Assembly: GCA_903824725.1 (NCBI GenBank)
Contig: CAIJXU010000093.1
Coordinates: 20,831-84,830, forward strand
From: an uncultured Bacteroidota bacterium
GTDB taxonomy: Bacteria; Bacteroidota; Bacteroidia; Chitinophagales; Chitinophagaceae
Direction of reading: 5' to 3'
Length of the DNA: 64,000 nt
Of this stretch, positions 35,835 through 44,253 are shown one piece after another (the stretch's first letter is position 1; each line of letters starts with the position of its first letter). The position numbers and the translations under genes were made by a program. The notes beneath the pieces are model-generated. The model saw nothing but the letters and a program-made list of their open reading frames with translations. It made no database searches and was not told the DNA's origin.

Positions 35835-36961
35835 TGTTTTATAGGTGCTCTTTTTTCTAATGGTAACATCGGCGGGAATGGGTTATGTGGCTCAGTTTGA
35901 TACCAATAAGCGACCGATGCAATATCATCATTTAATAAGCGATATTTTCCCTTATCATTCCATCCCAATGATTGTATGGTCACTTTTAATTTTGAATTAA
36001 AGGTAATAGGATCTTGAATATGCCAACGATATAAGCTCCAGTAGTTAGGAAGGCTATCACTGTCTTTAAAAGGCAGTGTAGTTCCAGCGTAAGCAGTAGT
36101 ATAAGACTGCGGAAATCCATAACTTCCTAAAAAATAATCTTCGGTACCAGTCCCGCAAATCGTAGGATATTGTGTGTCTTCATCTTTATAAAATTTTACT
36201 TCGCCTTCGCCAAACCAACCCCTAGAAGTGAGTTGCGTCCATGCTAAAAAAGTACCCACATAGCGACCCTTTCCTTTTACATTGTCTAATATAACATAAG
36301 GATTTTGAACACTTGAGTTGGCTCTTCTCCATTGTGCATGAAAGTAACTTATATTTTTAGGTAAAGGTTTTAATGCATATGTAATTTGATACGCAAGCAG
36401 ATGTAAATCATTTTTACTGTCATTGGTAAAAGTTATTTTAGCATGATGTTTAAAAGGCATTGACCAAAAAGAATTGAGCGCATTTTCAGGGTTATTAATA
36501 ATCACCTGCGAATTCACCCTTGCAAATTTTTCATGCCCCACTGCAAAAAAATCGGGTGCAGGTACTTCAACCGAAGGTTCTGTTTCATTATCCCAATAGA
36601 TTCTAATAACATTGGCACGACTTAAGCCTTCGACCATCCAAATATGTTGAATGACGCCCGACCCTTCTACATCCATAAGTGTAACTGTTTCACCAGTATT
36701 GACACGTAAAAAAGGTTTCACCTTCCATCCTTGACCCAAACTATCGGCGGCCCTTGCTGAAGCAGCTGGAAAAGGTTCTAAGGGATCTGGGATTGCCATA
36801 CCACCTACTCCTCTTTCACCTGTTCTATTTTCTGCCGAGATGGATCTTGTTTCGGATTCATCTAAATAAGGCAAGCCGGCCACTCCTGTTTGATTAGAGA
36901 ATTGAAGTTGATTACATCCAATAATAATAAAAACAAGTAAGGTTAATAAAAATGGTTTCAT
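35831..36961 (-). CDS. DUF2961 / GH172-like lipoprotein
   Basis: A 376-residue protein with a lipoprotein signal (LLVFIIIGCNQ; the Cys would be acylated), so it is membrane anchored. The N-terminal RSISAENRTGERGVGG is the hallmark of DUF2961. Later features are EGSGVIQHIWMV, IRIYWDNETEPSVEVPAPDFFA and CGTGTEDYFLGSYGF, the last holding conserved Glu/Asp. GH172 includes difructose-dianhydride and arabinofuranose enzymes. Substrate is not assigned. It converges on the HxlR gene, sharing a 4-base end. Confidence 0.84.
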   Translation of the reverse strand: MKPFLLTLLVFIIIGCNQLQFSNQTGVAGLPYLDESETRSISAENRTGERGVGGMAIPDPLEPFPAASARAADSLGQGWKVKPFLRVNTGETVTLMDVEGSGVIQHIWMVEGLSRANVIRIYWDNETEPSVEVPAPDFFAVGHEKFARVNSQVIINNPENALNSFWSMPFKHHAKITFTNDSKNDLHLLAYQITYALKPLPKNISYFHAQWRRANSSVQNPYVILDNVKGKGRYVGTFLAWTQLTSRGWFGEGEVKFYKDEDTQYPTICGTGTEDYFLGSYGFPQSYTTAYAGTTLPFKDSDSLPNYWSLYRWHIQDPITFNSKLKVTIQSLGWNDKGKYRLLNDDIASVAYWYQTEPHNPFPPMLPLEKRAPIKH

Positions 36962-37124
36962 AGGATCGGTTTAGGTGTGAATATTGATACTTCAATTTAC
37001 TAAATAATACTTAAACAACGAAGCGCTATTACTCAAAATGGTTTTGCCTATTAAATTTTGATGCTTTCTAATTAATGGTTAATTTGCTGTAAGCTTGTTT
37101 GCTATTATTTTGATTCATTTTCAT

Positions 37125-38528
37125 ATGCTTGAATTCATCGGTCACTTACATCCTGTTCTTGTGCATTTGCCTATTGGTATTTTGTTTATAGGTGTATTCA
37201 TGATGCTATACGAACATTACAGCGGGACCGATTTAAAGACGCCTATTTCTTTGGCTTTTATATTAGGTAGCATCGGTGCTGTTGTTGCATGTATTGCAGG
37301 ATGGTTATTGTCTAATTCCGGGGAATATGATGCCGCGTTAATCCTTAAACACCAATGGACAGGCATCGCAACTTCCTTGACTGGAGGGCTTATGTATTTT
37401 ATTAAGCAAAACAAAAAATTAGGAGCAATTGTACTTGTCATTTTATTAATACTTACAGGACATTTTGGCGCCACCCTCACACACGGTGAAAATTATTTGT
37501 GGGGATCTGATAAAAAAGAGACATTGATTGAACAAGACAGTTTAAATAAAGAAACAAAAAAAATAACCCAAATTATTACCAATGGGAAAGACTCGATTAA
37601 AATAGTAAAGCATAATAAATACCAAGATGACATTATGCCCATCTTGAAATTGAGATGTTATAATTGTCACTCTGCATTAAAACAAAAAAACTTATTGCGA
37701 TTAGATAGTGAAGCTTTTATAAAAAAAGGTGGGAAAACAGGAATGATATTAATGGCGGGGAATATTTTAAAAAGTCCACTTTATGCTCATTTGATATTAC
37801 CGTTGGAAGATGAAAAACATATGCCGCCAAAAGGGAAACATCAATTAAGTGAAAATGAAATAGCCATCATACAAGAATGGATAAAAACAGGAGCGTCTTT
37901 TGAGGATCAAATAGATACGCTATCTATAAAAGAGACCCCCATTAAACTAGCGCCTACTAAAATAATTGTAATCAAAAAAGTGGATACTATTGTTCCTGTT
38001 ATTACAAATAAGATATCGGACCCGCAGCCGGACAATACAGCAGCCATAAGTGTTGCAACGATTGCATCTTTTAAACAACAAAATATTATTTTATCAAATT
38101 TATCGGAAACGGCACCCTTTGTAATGGCCAATTTTGTCAATGTAGTTCCATTTGATAATGCAGCTTTATTGGAATTGCAAAAAATAGAAAAGCAACTCGT
38201 CATATTAAAATTAACCAACCTGCCCATTAAAGATAATGATGTTAAAATGTTGGTGAATTTGAAAAAAATGAGAAGATTGAATTTAGAAAACACTGCGATT
38301 ACAAATGAATGCATTGTGTATTTAAAGCAATTACCTGAATTAGAACAACTTAACTTGTATGGAACTAATATTTCGGATGAGGGATTAAAACAATTGGCTT
38401 CTTTTAAAAAATTATCGGTACTTTATTTATGGAAAACAAAGGTAACGGCGACTGGAGTTGAGCAATTTAAAAAAGAAAGGCCCGATGTTAAAGTTGAAAT
38501 AGGAAATTTTAAATTTCAAAAAAAATGA
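37125..38528 (+). CDS. DUF2231 membrane / c-type cytochrome / leucine-rich-repeat protein
   Basis: A 467-residue protein. The N-terminal 140 residues are DUF2231-like with four membrane helices (FIGHLHPVLVHLPIGILFIG). A planctomycete-type cytochrome domain follows, with haem motif CYNCH near 177-181 and the distal HMPPKGKHQLSENE. The last 110 residues are leucine-rich repeats (MRRLNLENTAITNECIVYL, LEQLNLYGTNISDEGLKQL). TTG ten codons upstream is less likely than ATG 37125, which starts at the conserved helix. The stop overlaps the next gene by 4 bases (ATGA). It probably anchors electron transfer for that protein. Confidence 0.86.
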   Translation: MLEFIGHLHPVLVHLPIGILFIGVFMMLYEHYSGTDLKTPISLAFILGSIGAVVACIAGWLLSNSGEYDAALILKHQWTGIATSLTGGLMYFIKQNKKLGAIVLVILLILTGHFGATLTHGENYLWGSDKKETLIEQDSLNKETKKITQIITNGKDSIKIVKHNKYQDDIMPILKLRCYNCHSALKQKNLLRLDSEAFIKKGGKTGMILMAGNILKSPLYAHLILPLEDEKHMPPKGKHQLSENEIAIIQEWIKTGASFEDQIDTLSIKETPIKLAPTKIIVIKKVDTIVPVITNKISDPQPDNTAAISVATIASFKQQNIILSNLSETAPFVMANFVNVVPFDNAALLELQKIEKQLVILKLTNLPIKDNDVKMLVNLKKMRRLNLENTAITNECIVYLKQLPELEQLNLYGTNISDEGLKQLASFKKLSVLYLWKTKVTATGVEQFKKERPDVKVEIGNFKFQKK

Positions 38529-41500
38529 AAAAGTATTATTTATTAATAGGAATGGTGGGATTGTTTTTTGCATTCACTACTATGCCCAAACTTCCTGAAG
38601 ATATAAATAAAGAGTATCTAAAATTGCCTTCGTTGATTGATTATAATGAACATGTAAAACCTATTTTATCAGATAAATGTTTTTCTTGTCATGGGCCCGA
38701 TAAGGCAAAACAAAAAGCAGGACTCAGATTAGATATAGCAGAATCGGCCTATGCCCCCTTACCAGAAAGTCCAGGTAAAGTGGCTATATACCCTGGTAAT
38801 ATTAATAAAAGTGAATTATACTTTCGTATCATTTCAAAGGATTCATCTTATTTAATGCCAGACCCTAAGTCACATTTAAGTTTAAGTGCAAGGGAAAAAG
38901 CAATGCTAATTAAGTGGATTGAAATGGGTGCCGTATATAAACCTCATTGGGCATTTGTAGCTCCACAAAAAAAGGCTATCCCCGAAATTTTTAATTATCA
39001 GGTGAATAACCCCATTGATCAATTTGTCATAAGTCGATTACAGCAGGAGGGATTACAACCTAGCCCCACCGCATCAAGAGAGATTTTATTAAGGCGTGTT
39101 TCCTTGGATTTAACAGGTCTCCCACCCACGATTCAAGAAATAGACAACTTTTTAAATGATAAAAGTCCCAATGCATATGAAAAACAAGTGGACCGATTAT
39201 TAAACTCACCTCATTATGGTGAAAAAATGGCGACGCAGTGGTTGGACTTAGCTCGTTTTGCAGACTCTTATGGCTATACCGTGGATCGAACAAGAGATAT
39301 GTCACTGTATAGAGATTGGGTGATAAAAGCTTTTAATGAAAACCTGTCTTACAAAGACTTTATACAATATCAATTAGCGGGCGATTTAATGCCGTCTCCA
39401 ACCAAGGACATGATCATTGCAACGGCATTTAACAGAAACCATCCTCAAAATATGGAAGGTGGTATTATAGAGCAAGAGTTTCAAACAGAATATGTCATGG
39501 ATCGAACCAATACATTTGGTGAAGCTTTTTTATCCATTTCGGTTGGATGTGCTAGATGCCATGATCATAAGTATGATCCAGTATCACAGGAAAATTATTA
39601 TCAACTTTATAGTTTCTTTAATAATGTTTTGGAGTCAGGTCAAATATCCTGGAACGACGATATGCCCACACCTACATTAATGCTTCCTACCCAAGAGGAA
39701 GAAAAAACAATACAATACATTAAAACCTTAATCAAAGAAAAGGAATCACAATTACAGTCCGCATATACCCATTCGGCAAGTAACTTTAATGATTGGATAC
39801 AACAAGAAAAATATAAATCCATTCCTAGTAAAGGAATCCCTAATGATCATTTACAAGGCTATTATACATTTGAGGATTCTTTAAAAAACGAAATCAATAA
39901 AAGTAAAGCAGCCATATTAAGACGCGATTGGGATAATAAAATGGAGCAGCTCGTTTTTGAAAAAAATAACAATGGACAAGCCTTGGTTTTAAATGGAGAT
40001 ACTTATTTAGATTTAAAAGAAGTGGGCGTGTTTCGCAATTCAGACCCCTTCACTATTGGACTTTGGTTATACATTCCTAAGGAAATGAAAGAGGGCGTAC
40101 TGTTTCACAAAAGCAATGCGGAGCGATTATATAATTATAAGGGATATAATGTATACTTAAAAAATAATAAATTAGAAATGACGATGGCGCATACGGCGCC
40201 TTCTAATGCCATTACAAAAGTAGCATTAACCGATGTTCCGCGAAATCAATGGATACATCTTGCCATGACATATGACGGATCGTCTACTGCCAAAGGCTTT
40301 CAACTTTTGATCGATGGAAATCAACTCCAAATGGAAACGGTGATAGATCAACTATATAAAGACATTATATTTTTCTCCAAGGATGAACCCGCATTACAAA
40401 TTGGTGGTTGGTATAGAGGCTTTGGTTTTAAAGGCGGCAAGATCGATGACATTACAGTATACAATAGACTACTCACTCCCTTTGAAATAAAAATATTAGC
40501 AAATAAAGCAAGCTGGAATTTGATTACACAAAAAGCAAAAAATCAGTTAAGTGCTGAAGAAATTGAAATTTTAAAAGATTATTATGCTTCGATAATAGAT
40601 CCTAAAATAATATCAGCAAAAGAAGCTTTACAATTACAACGAAAAATATTTTCAGATTCAACAGAGCATATCAAAGAATTAATGGTCATGCAAGAAATGG
40701 CGAAACCTAAAAAAACTTTTTTATTAAATAGAGGTCAGTATGACGCGCCTCGTAAGGAAGTGTTCCCCAATACACCTGAAAAAATACTTCCCTTCTCTGG
40801 TCAATATCCCAAAAATAGATATGGATTAGCACAATGGCTTACGGACCCTCGTCATCCTTTAACAGCAAGAGTAGTGGTGAATCATTTATGGCAAAATTTT
40901 TTCGGAACCGGTTTGGTTAAAACTGCAGAGGATTTTGGAAATCAAGGTGAAATGCCTAGTCACTTAGATTTATTAGATTGGTTGGCTATTGACATGAGGG
41001 AAAGCGGATGGGATATAAAAAAATTGAATAAACGCATCGTCATGTCTGCTACCTATCAACAAGATTCCAAAGCAAGCGCCGCCTTAAAAGAAAAAGACCC
41101 TGAAAATAGATTATTAGCAAGAGGCCCCGCTAATAGATTGACATCGGAAATGATTCGTGACAATGCTTTAATGGCAAGCGGCTTGTTAAATAAAAAACTA
41201 GGGGGTAAAAGCATCTATCCCTATCAACCCGAAGGCCTTTGGGAAATTAATAATACCAATTATGTTCAAGACAGTACCGATGCTATTTATAGAAGAAGCC
41301 TTTACATCGTTTTAAAAAGAACCGTGCCCAATCCAACCCTGGCTAATTTTGATGGTCCATCAAGGGCCTCCTGTGTGGTACGCAGACAATCTACCAATAC
41401 GCCTTTACAAGCATTGGTCACTTTAAATGATCCCACTTTTATTGAAGCAGCAAAAGTAATGGGCGAAACAATGACGCAGCAATCTAATACAACTAGCGCC

Positions 41501-41740
41501 ATCACAACAGCCTATCGACAACTCACCGGTATCACACCAACAATAAAAGAAATTGCTTTGTTAACCAACTTGCAACAAATTGAATACAATAAATTCAAAG
41601 TCAACCCCAATAAAACAAAGGGATGGTTGAATACTGGATTGTATAAAATTAATAAATCATTAGACCCTTGTTGGGTGGCAGCAAACACTGTAGTGGCTAG
41701 TACCATTTTGAATTCGGATGCAACCATTACTAAAAGATAA
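38525..41740 (+). CDS. PSD1-type cytochrome c / DUF1549 / LamG-like / DUF1553 protein
   Basis: A 1071-residue exported protein of a kind found mostly in Planctomycetes and Verrucomicrobia. An N-terminal hydrophobic segment (YYLLIGMVGLFFAF) precedes the haem motif CFSCH (Cys52, Cys55, His56) and the HLSLSAREKAMLIKWIE end of the cytochrome domain. DUF1549 (about 150-360) contains the second CxxCH, CARCHDHKYDP, near 342. A concanavalin/LamG-like sandwich lies at about 450-660, and DUF1553 at about 760-1020. It is likely an exported oxidoreductase or a haem-containing glycan-active protein; no enzyme activity is proven for the family that I know of. Confidence 0.88.
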   Translation: MKKYYLLIGMVGLFFAFTTMPKLPEDINKEYLKLPSLIDYNEHVKPILSDKCFSCHGPDKAKQKAGLRLDIAESAYAPLPESPGKVAIYPGNINKSELYFRIISKDSSYLMPDPKSHLSLSAREKAMLIKWIEMGAVYKPHWAFVAPQKKAIPEIFNYQVNNPIDQFVISRLQQEGLQPSPTASREILLRRVSLDLTGLPPTIQEIDNFLNDKSPNAYEKQVDRLLNSPHYGEKMATQWLDLARFADSYGYTVDRTRDMSLYRDWVIKAFNENLSYKDFIQYQLAGDLMPSPTKDMIIATAFNRNHPQNMEGGIIEQEFQTEYVMDRTNTFGEAFLSISVGCARCHDHKYDPVSQENYYQLYSFFNNVLESGQISWNDDMPTPTLMLPTQEEEKTIQYIKTLIKEKESQLQSAYTHSASNFNDWIQQEKYKSIPSKGIPNDHLQGYYTFEDSLKNEINKSKAAILRRDWDNKMEQLVFEKNNNGQALVLNGDTYLDLKEVGVFRNSDPFTIGLWLYIPKEMKEGVLFHKSNAERLYNYKGYNVYLKNNKLEMTMAHTAPSNAITKVALTDVPRNQWIHLAMTYDGSSTAKGFQLLIDGNQLQMETVIDQLYKDIIFFSKDEPALQIGGWYRGFGFKGGKIDDITVYNRLLTPFEIKILANKASWNLITQKAKNQLSAEEIEILKDYYASIIDPKIISAKEALQLQRKIFSDSTEHIKELMVMQEMAKPKKTFLLNRGQYDAPRKEVFPNTPEKILPFSGQYPKNRYGLAQWLTDPRHPLTARVVVNHLWQNFFGTGLVKTAEDFGNQGEMPSHLDLLDWLAIDMRESGWDIKKLNKRIVMSATYQQDSKASAALKEKDPENRLLARGPANRLTSEMIRDNALMASGLLNKKLGGKSIYPYQPEGLWEINNTNYVQDSTDAIYRRSLYIVLKRTVPNPTLANFDGPSRASCVVRRQSTNTPLQALVTLNDPTFIEAAKVMGETMTQQSNTTSAITTAYRQLTGITPTIKEIALLTNLQQIEYNKFKVNPNKTKGWLNTGLYKINKSLDPCWVAANTVVASTILNSDATITKR

Positions 41741-41744
41741 TTTT

Positions 41745-43214
41745 ATGGAAAAAGATTTTAAAATATATACGCAAGAATTTGATGCCATTAATAAAAAATT
41801 AGAGCGCAGAAATTTTTTAAAAAGTACGGCAGGCGGTTTAGGCGCAATGGCATTAGGAACACTTTTAAGCAGCAGCATTTCAACTAAATCATTTGAACAA
41901 CAAATTTTAGAATCCTTACCCACCATCGCACCTAAAGCAAAACGAGTTGTTTATTTATTTATGAGTGGGGGGCCTTCACAATTTGAAACATTTGATTATA
42001 AACCAGGCCTAGCTAAGATGCAAGGACAGGGGCTACCTGAATCGGTTCGAAACGGACAAAGATTAACAGGGATGAGTGCAAGTCAAGCGCTGTTGCCCAT
42101 TGCGCCTTCTTTTTCTGAATTTAAACAATATGGAAAATCCAATACATGGGTAAGTGATTTGCTTCCTTACACCGCCCAAGTAGTGGATGAGTTATGTATC
42201 ATCAAATCCATGTTTACTGAACAAATTAATCATGACCCTGCACTTACTTTTTTTCAAACTGGACATCAACTCCCTGGTCGACCATCCATTGGTTCATGGC
42301 TTAGTTATGGACTAGGATCTGAAAATAAAAATTTACCAGCATTCATTGTATTGGTTTCAAAAAACGCATCAAGGGATCAGCCCTTGTATGCAAGATTATG
42401 GGGAAATGGATTTTTGCCATCCCAACATCAAGGGGTACAATTTAGAGCGGGAAATGACCCTGTTTTATTTTTAAATAATCCAGAAGGGTATGATGGAAAA
42501 GACAGAAAAGAAATGTTACAATATTTATCTGAATTAAATAATTTACAAAATGATGTATGGGGTGATCCAGAAGTGGATGCGCGTATGTCACAATATGAAC
42601 TTGCCTTTAGAATGCAAACCTCTGTGCCCGATGTGATGGATACCTCTACCGAATCGGATGAAATTTTTGAATTGTATGGACCAGACAGTAGAGAAAAGGG
42701 CACTTTTGCTGCTAATTGTATTTTAGCTCGAAAATTATTAGAAAAAGATGTACGATTTGTACAGCTGTACCACCAAGGATGGGATCATCATGGATCCTTG
42801 CCACAAGGTATGAAGCAACAATGCAAGCAAACCGATCAAGCTTCAGCGGCTTTAATAATGGATTTAAAAAGAAGAGGCATGTTAGATGACACACTCGTAA
42901 TATGGGGTGGTGAGTTTGGCAGAACCGTTTATTCTCAAGGAAAATTAGAAAAAGAAAATTACGGAAGAGACCATCATCCGCGTTGTTTTACGATGTGGAT
43001 GGCAGGTGCGGGGGTGAAGCCTGGAATCACTTACGGACAAACGGATGATTTTAGCTATAATATTATTAAAAATCCTGTTCATGTGCATGATTTTCAAGCA
43101 ACACTTTTACATATCATGGGGCTTAATCACGAACAACTCGTTTATAAATATCAAGGAAGGCGATTCAGATTAACAGATGTTTCAGGTAATGTGATCAACG
43201 ATATATTGACATAA
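41745..43214 (+). CDS. Tat-exported DUF1501 protein
   Basis: A 489-residue protein. The twin-arginine signal LERRNFLKSTAGGLGAMALG lies near residue 25. The DUF1501 core, related to the alkaline-phosphatase/sulfatase fold, has YLFMSGGPSQFETFDYKPGL, MFTEQINHDPALTFF, QLYHQGWDHHG and LVIWGGEFGRT, followed by GRDHHPRCF. An ATG nine codons upstream lies within the preceding gene; ATG 41745, 4 nt after that gene's stop, is chosen. DUF1501 genes almost always follow DUF1549/DUF1553 genes, as here, so the two products probably act together. The reaction is unknown. Confidence 0.88.
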   Translation: MEKDFKIYTQEFDAINKKLERRNFLKSTAGGLGAMALGTLLSSSISTKSFEQQILESLPTIAPKAKRVVYLFMSGGPSQFETFDYKPGLAKMQGQGLPESVRNGQRLTGMSASQALLPIAPSFSEFKQYGKSNTWVSDLLPYTAQVVDELCIIKSMFTEQINHDPALTFFQTGHQLPGRPSIGSWLSYGLGSENKNLPAFIVLVSKNASRDQPLYARLWGNGFLPSQHQGVQFRAGNDPVLFLNNPEGYDGKDRKEMLQYLSELNNLQNDVWGDPEVDARMSQYELAFRMQTSVPDVMDTSTESDEIFELYGPDSREKGTFAANCILARKLLEKDVRFVQLYHQGWDHHGSLPQGMKQQCKQTDQASAALIMDLKRRGMLDDTLVIWGGEFGRTVYSQGKLEKENYGRDHHPRCFTMWMAGAGVKPGITYGQTDDFSYNIIKNPVHVHDFQATLLHIMGLNHEQLVYKYQGRRFRLTDVSGNVINDILT

Positions 43215-43217
43215 GTA

Positions 43218-44168
43218 TTATACGCCTGCTTTTTTAAGCACTTCTAATGTTTTGCGAAGTCCTGTTTTGGCTACTTGCAAAAGATCTTGTTTATAATAAT
43301 TAGGATTATATAATTCTAGTGAAATAAATCCTTTATATCCTGTTGCTTTTAAATCTTTAAAAATCGAAGACAACGGTAATATTCCATCTCCTGGATAAAC
43401 ACGATGCTCATCTCTTAAATCATTAAAGGCAGGTGAAGAAGGTGCATCATTAAATTGAAAAATAGCGATGGCATCTCCTTTTAACATTTTTAAACCTTCA
43501 AACCCTCCATCACTAATATACATATGATATACATCTGGAATCACCATTGCGTTGGGGTGATTGGCGTCCATTGCAATACCAGTAGCTTGACCCAGGGTTT
43601 TGATGGTAAAATATTTAACAAAAACCAAAGCAGGTTTAATATTAAATTCTTTCATTCCAATTTCTATAATATCACGATATCTATCTGCCACCCATTTTTG
43701 ATTGTAATTTTCGGGAAGGGAATTGGGAATGGTTTGAATGTGCTCTGCACCAATATCATGGGCCATGCGCATACGACGACGCGTTTCCTTAAGTGAATTT
43801 TCGAATTCACTCATGGTTGCAGGAATTGCATTCCATAGACCAATTACACTAGGCACTTTTAAACCTAATTTTTTTATTTCTGCACCAAGTTCTTTTAAGT
43901 TGCCGCCGTTTTTTTCAAATTCTTCTAATTCACTATCCCAAGGTTCAAGGCCATCGTAACCCGCTGCTGCAGCAATTTTTACCTTATCCTTAAGTGAAGC
44001 GGGTCTAATGGTAGCGGTATCTAATGAAATAGGCCAAGGACTTGCACCATTTTGATATCGCTTCCCTTTTTCATCTGCTGTATTAGATTCACCAAGCGCT
44101 ATACCAGGTATCGCGCCCGCCATCAATCCAAGTGCGCTGCTTAAACCAATAAAGTTTCTTCTTTTCAT
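43218..44168 (-). CDS. exported sugar phosphate isomerase/epimerase-like TIM barrel
   Basis: A 316-residue protein of the AP-endonuclease-2/xylose-isomerase-like family. It begins with a Tat-like signal (MKRRNFIGLSSALGLMAGAIPG). The barrel includes AAAAGYDGLEPWD, VPSVIGLWNA, GAEHIQTIPNS, and the metal-site segments FVKYFT, AMVIPDVYHMYI, IAIFQFNDAP and GFISLELYN. Export suggests action on free sugars or keto-sugars, not phosphates. Homologues accompany Gfo/Idh/MocA and DUF1080 proteins, both present upstream in this window. It converges on the DUF1501 gene with a 3-base gap. Confidence 0.84.
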   Translation of the reverse strand: MKRRNFIGLSSALGLMAGAIPGIALGESNTADEKGKRYQNGASPWPISLDTATIRPASLKDKVKIAAAAGYDGLEPWDSELEEFEKNGGNLKELGAEIKKLGLKVPSVIGLWNAIPATMSEFENSLKETRRRMRMAHDIGAEHIQTIPNSLPENYNQKWVADRYRDIIEIGMKEFNIKPALVFVKYFTIKTLGQATGIAMDANHPNAMVIPDVYHMYISDGGFEGLKMLKGDAIAIFQFNDAPSSPAFNDLRDEHRVYPGDGILPLSSIFKDLKATGYKGFISLELYNPNYYKQDLLQVAKTGLRKTLEVLKKAGV

Positions 44169-44198
44169 GCTGATGGGTTTTAGTTAGTTTTAAAAATA

Positions 44199-44206
44199 CA
44201 AATTTA
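44199..44206 (-). promoter_or_regulatory. -7 box of the TIM-barrel epimerase gene
   Basis: TAAATTTG on the minus strand, an exact TAnnTTTG match, 30 nt from the ATG at 44168. No TTTG at the usual distance upstream. Confidence 0.45.
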
Positions 44207-44253
44207 TATCGAAAAGAATAGCTGCTTTTACGGCGCTTTGACTCTGTTATTCC

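Noticed and set aside
37907..38314. Minus-strand open frame of 135 codons inside the DUF2231/cytochrome/LRR gene
   Set aside because: Antisense shadow of a well-supported gene, with no domain features. The same applies to the long minus-strand frames at 1563-1931 and 49677-50153.
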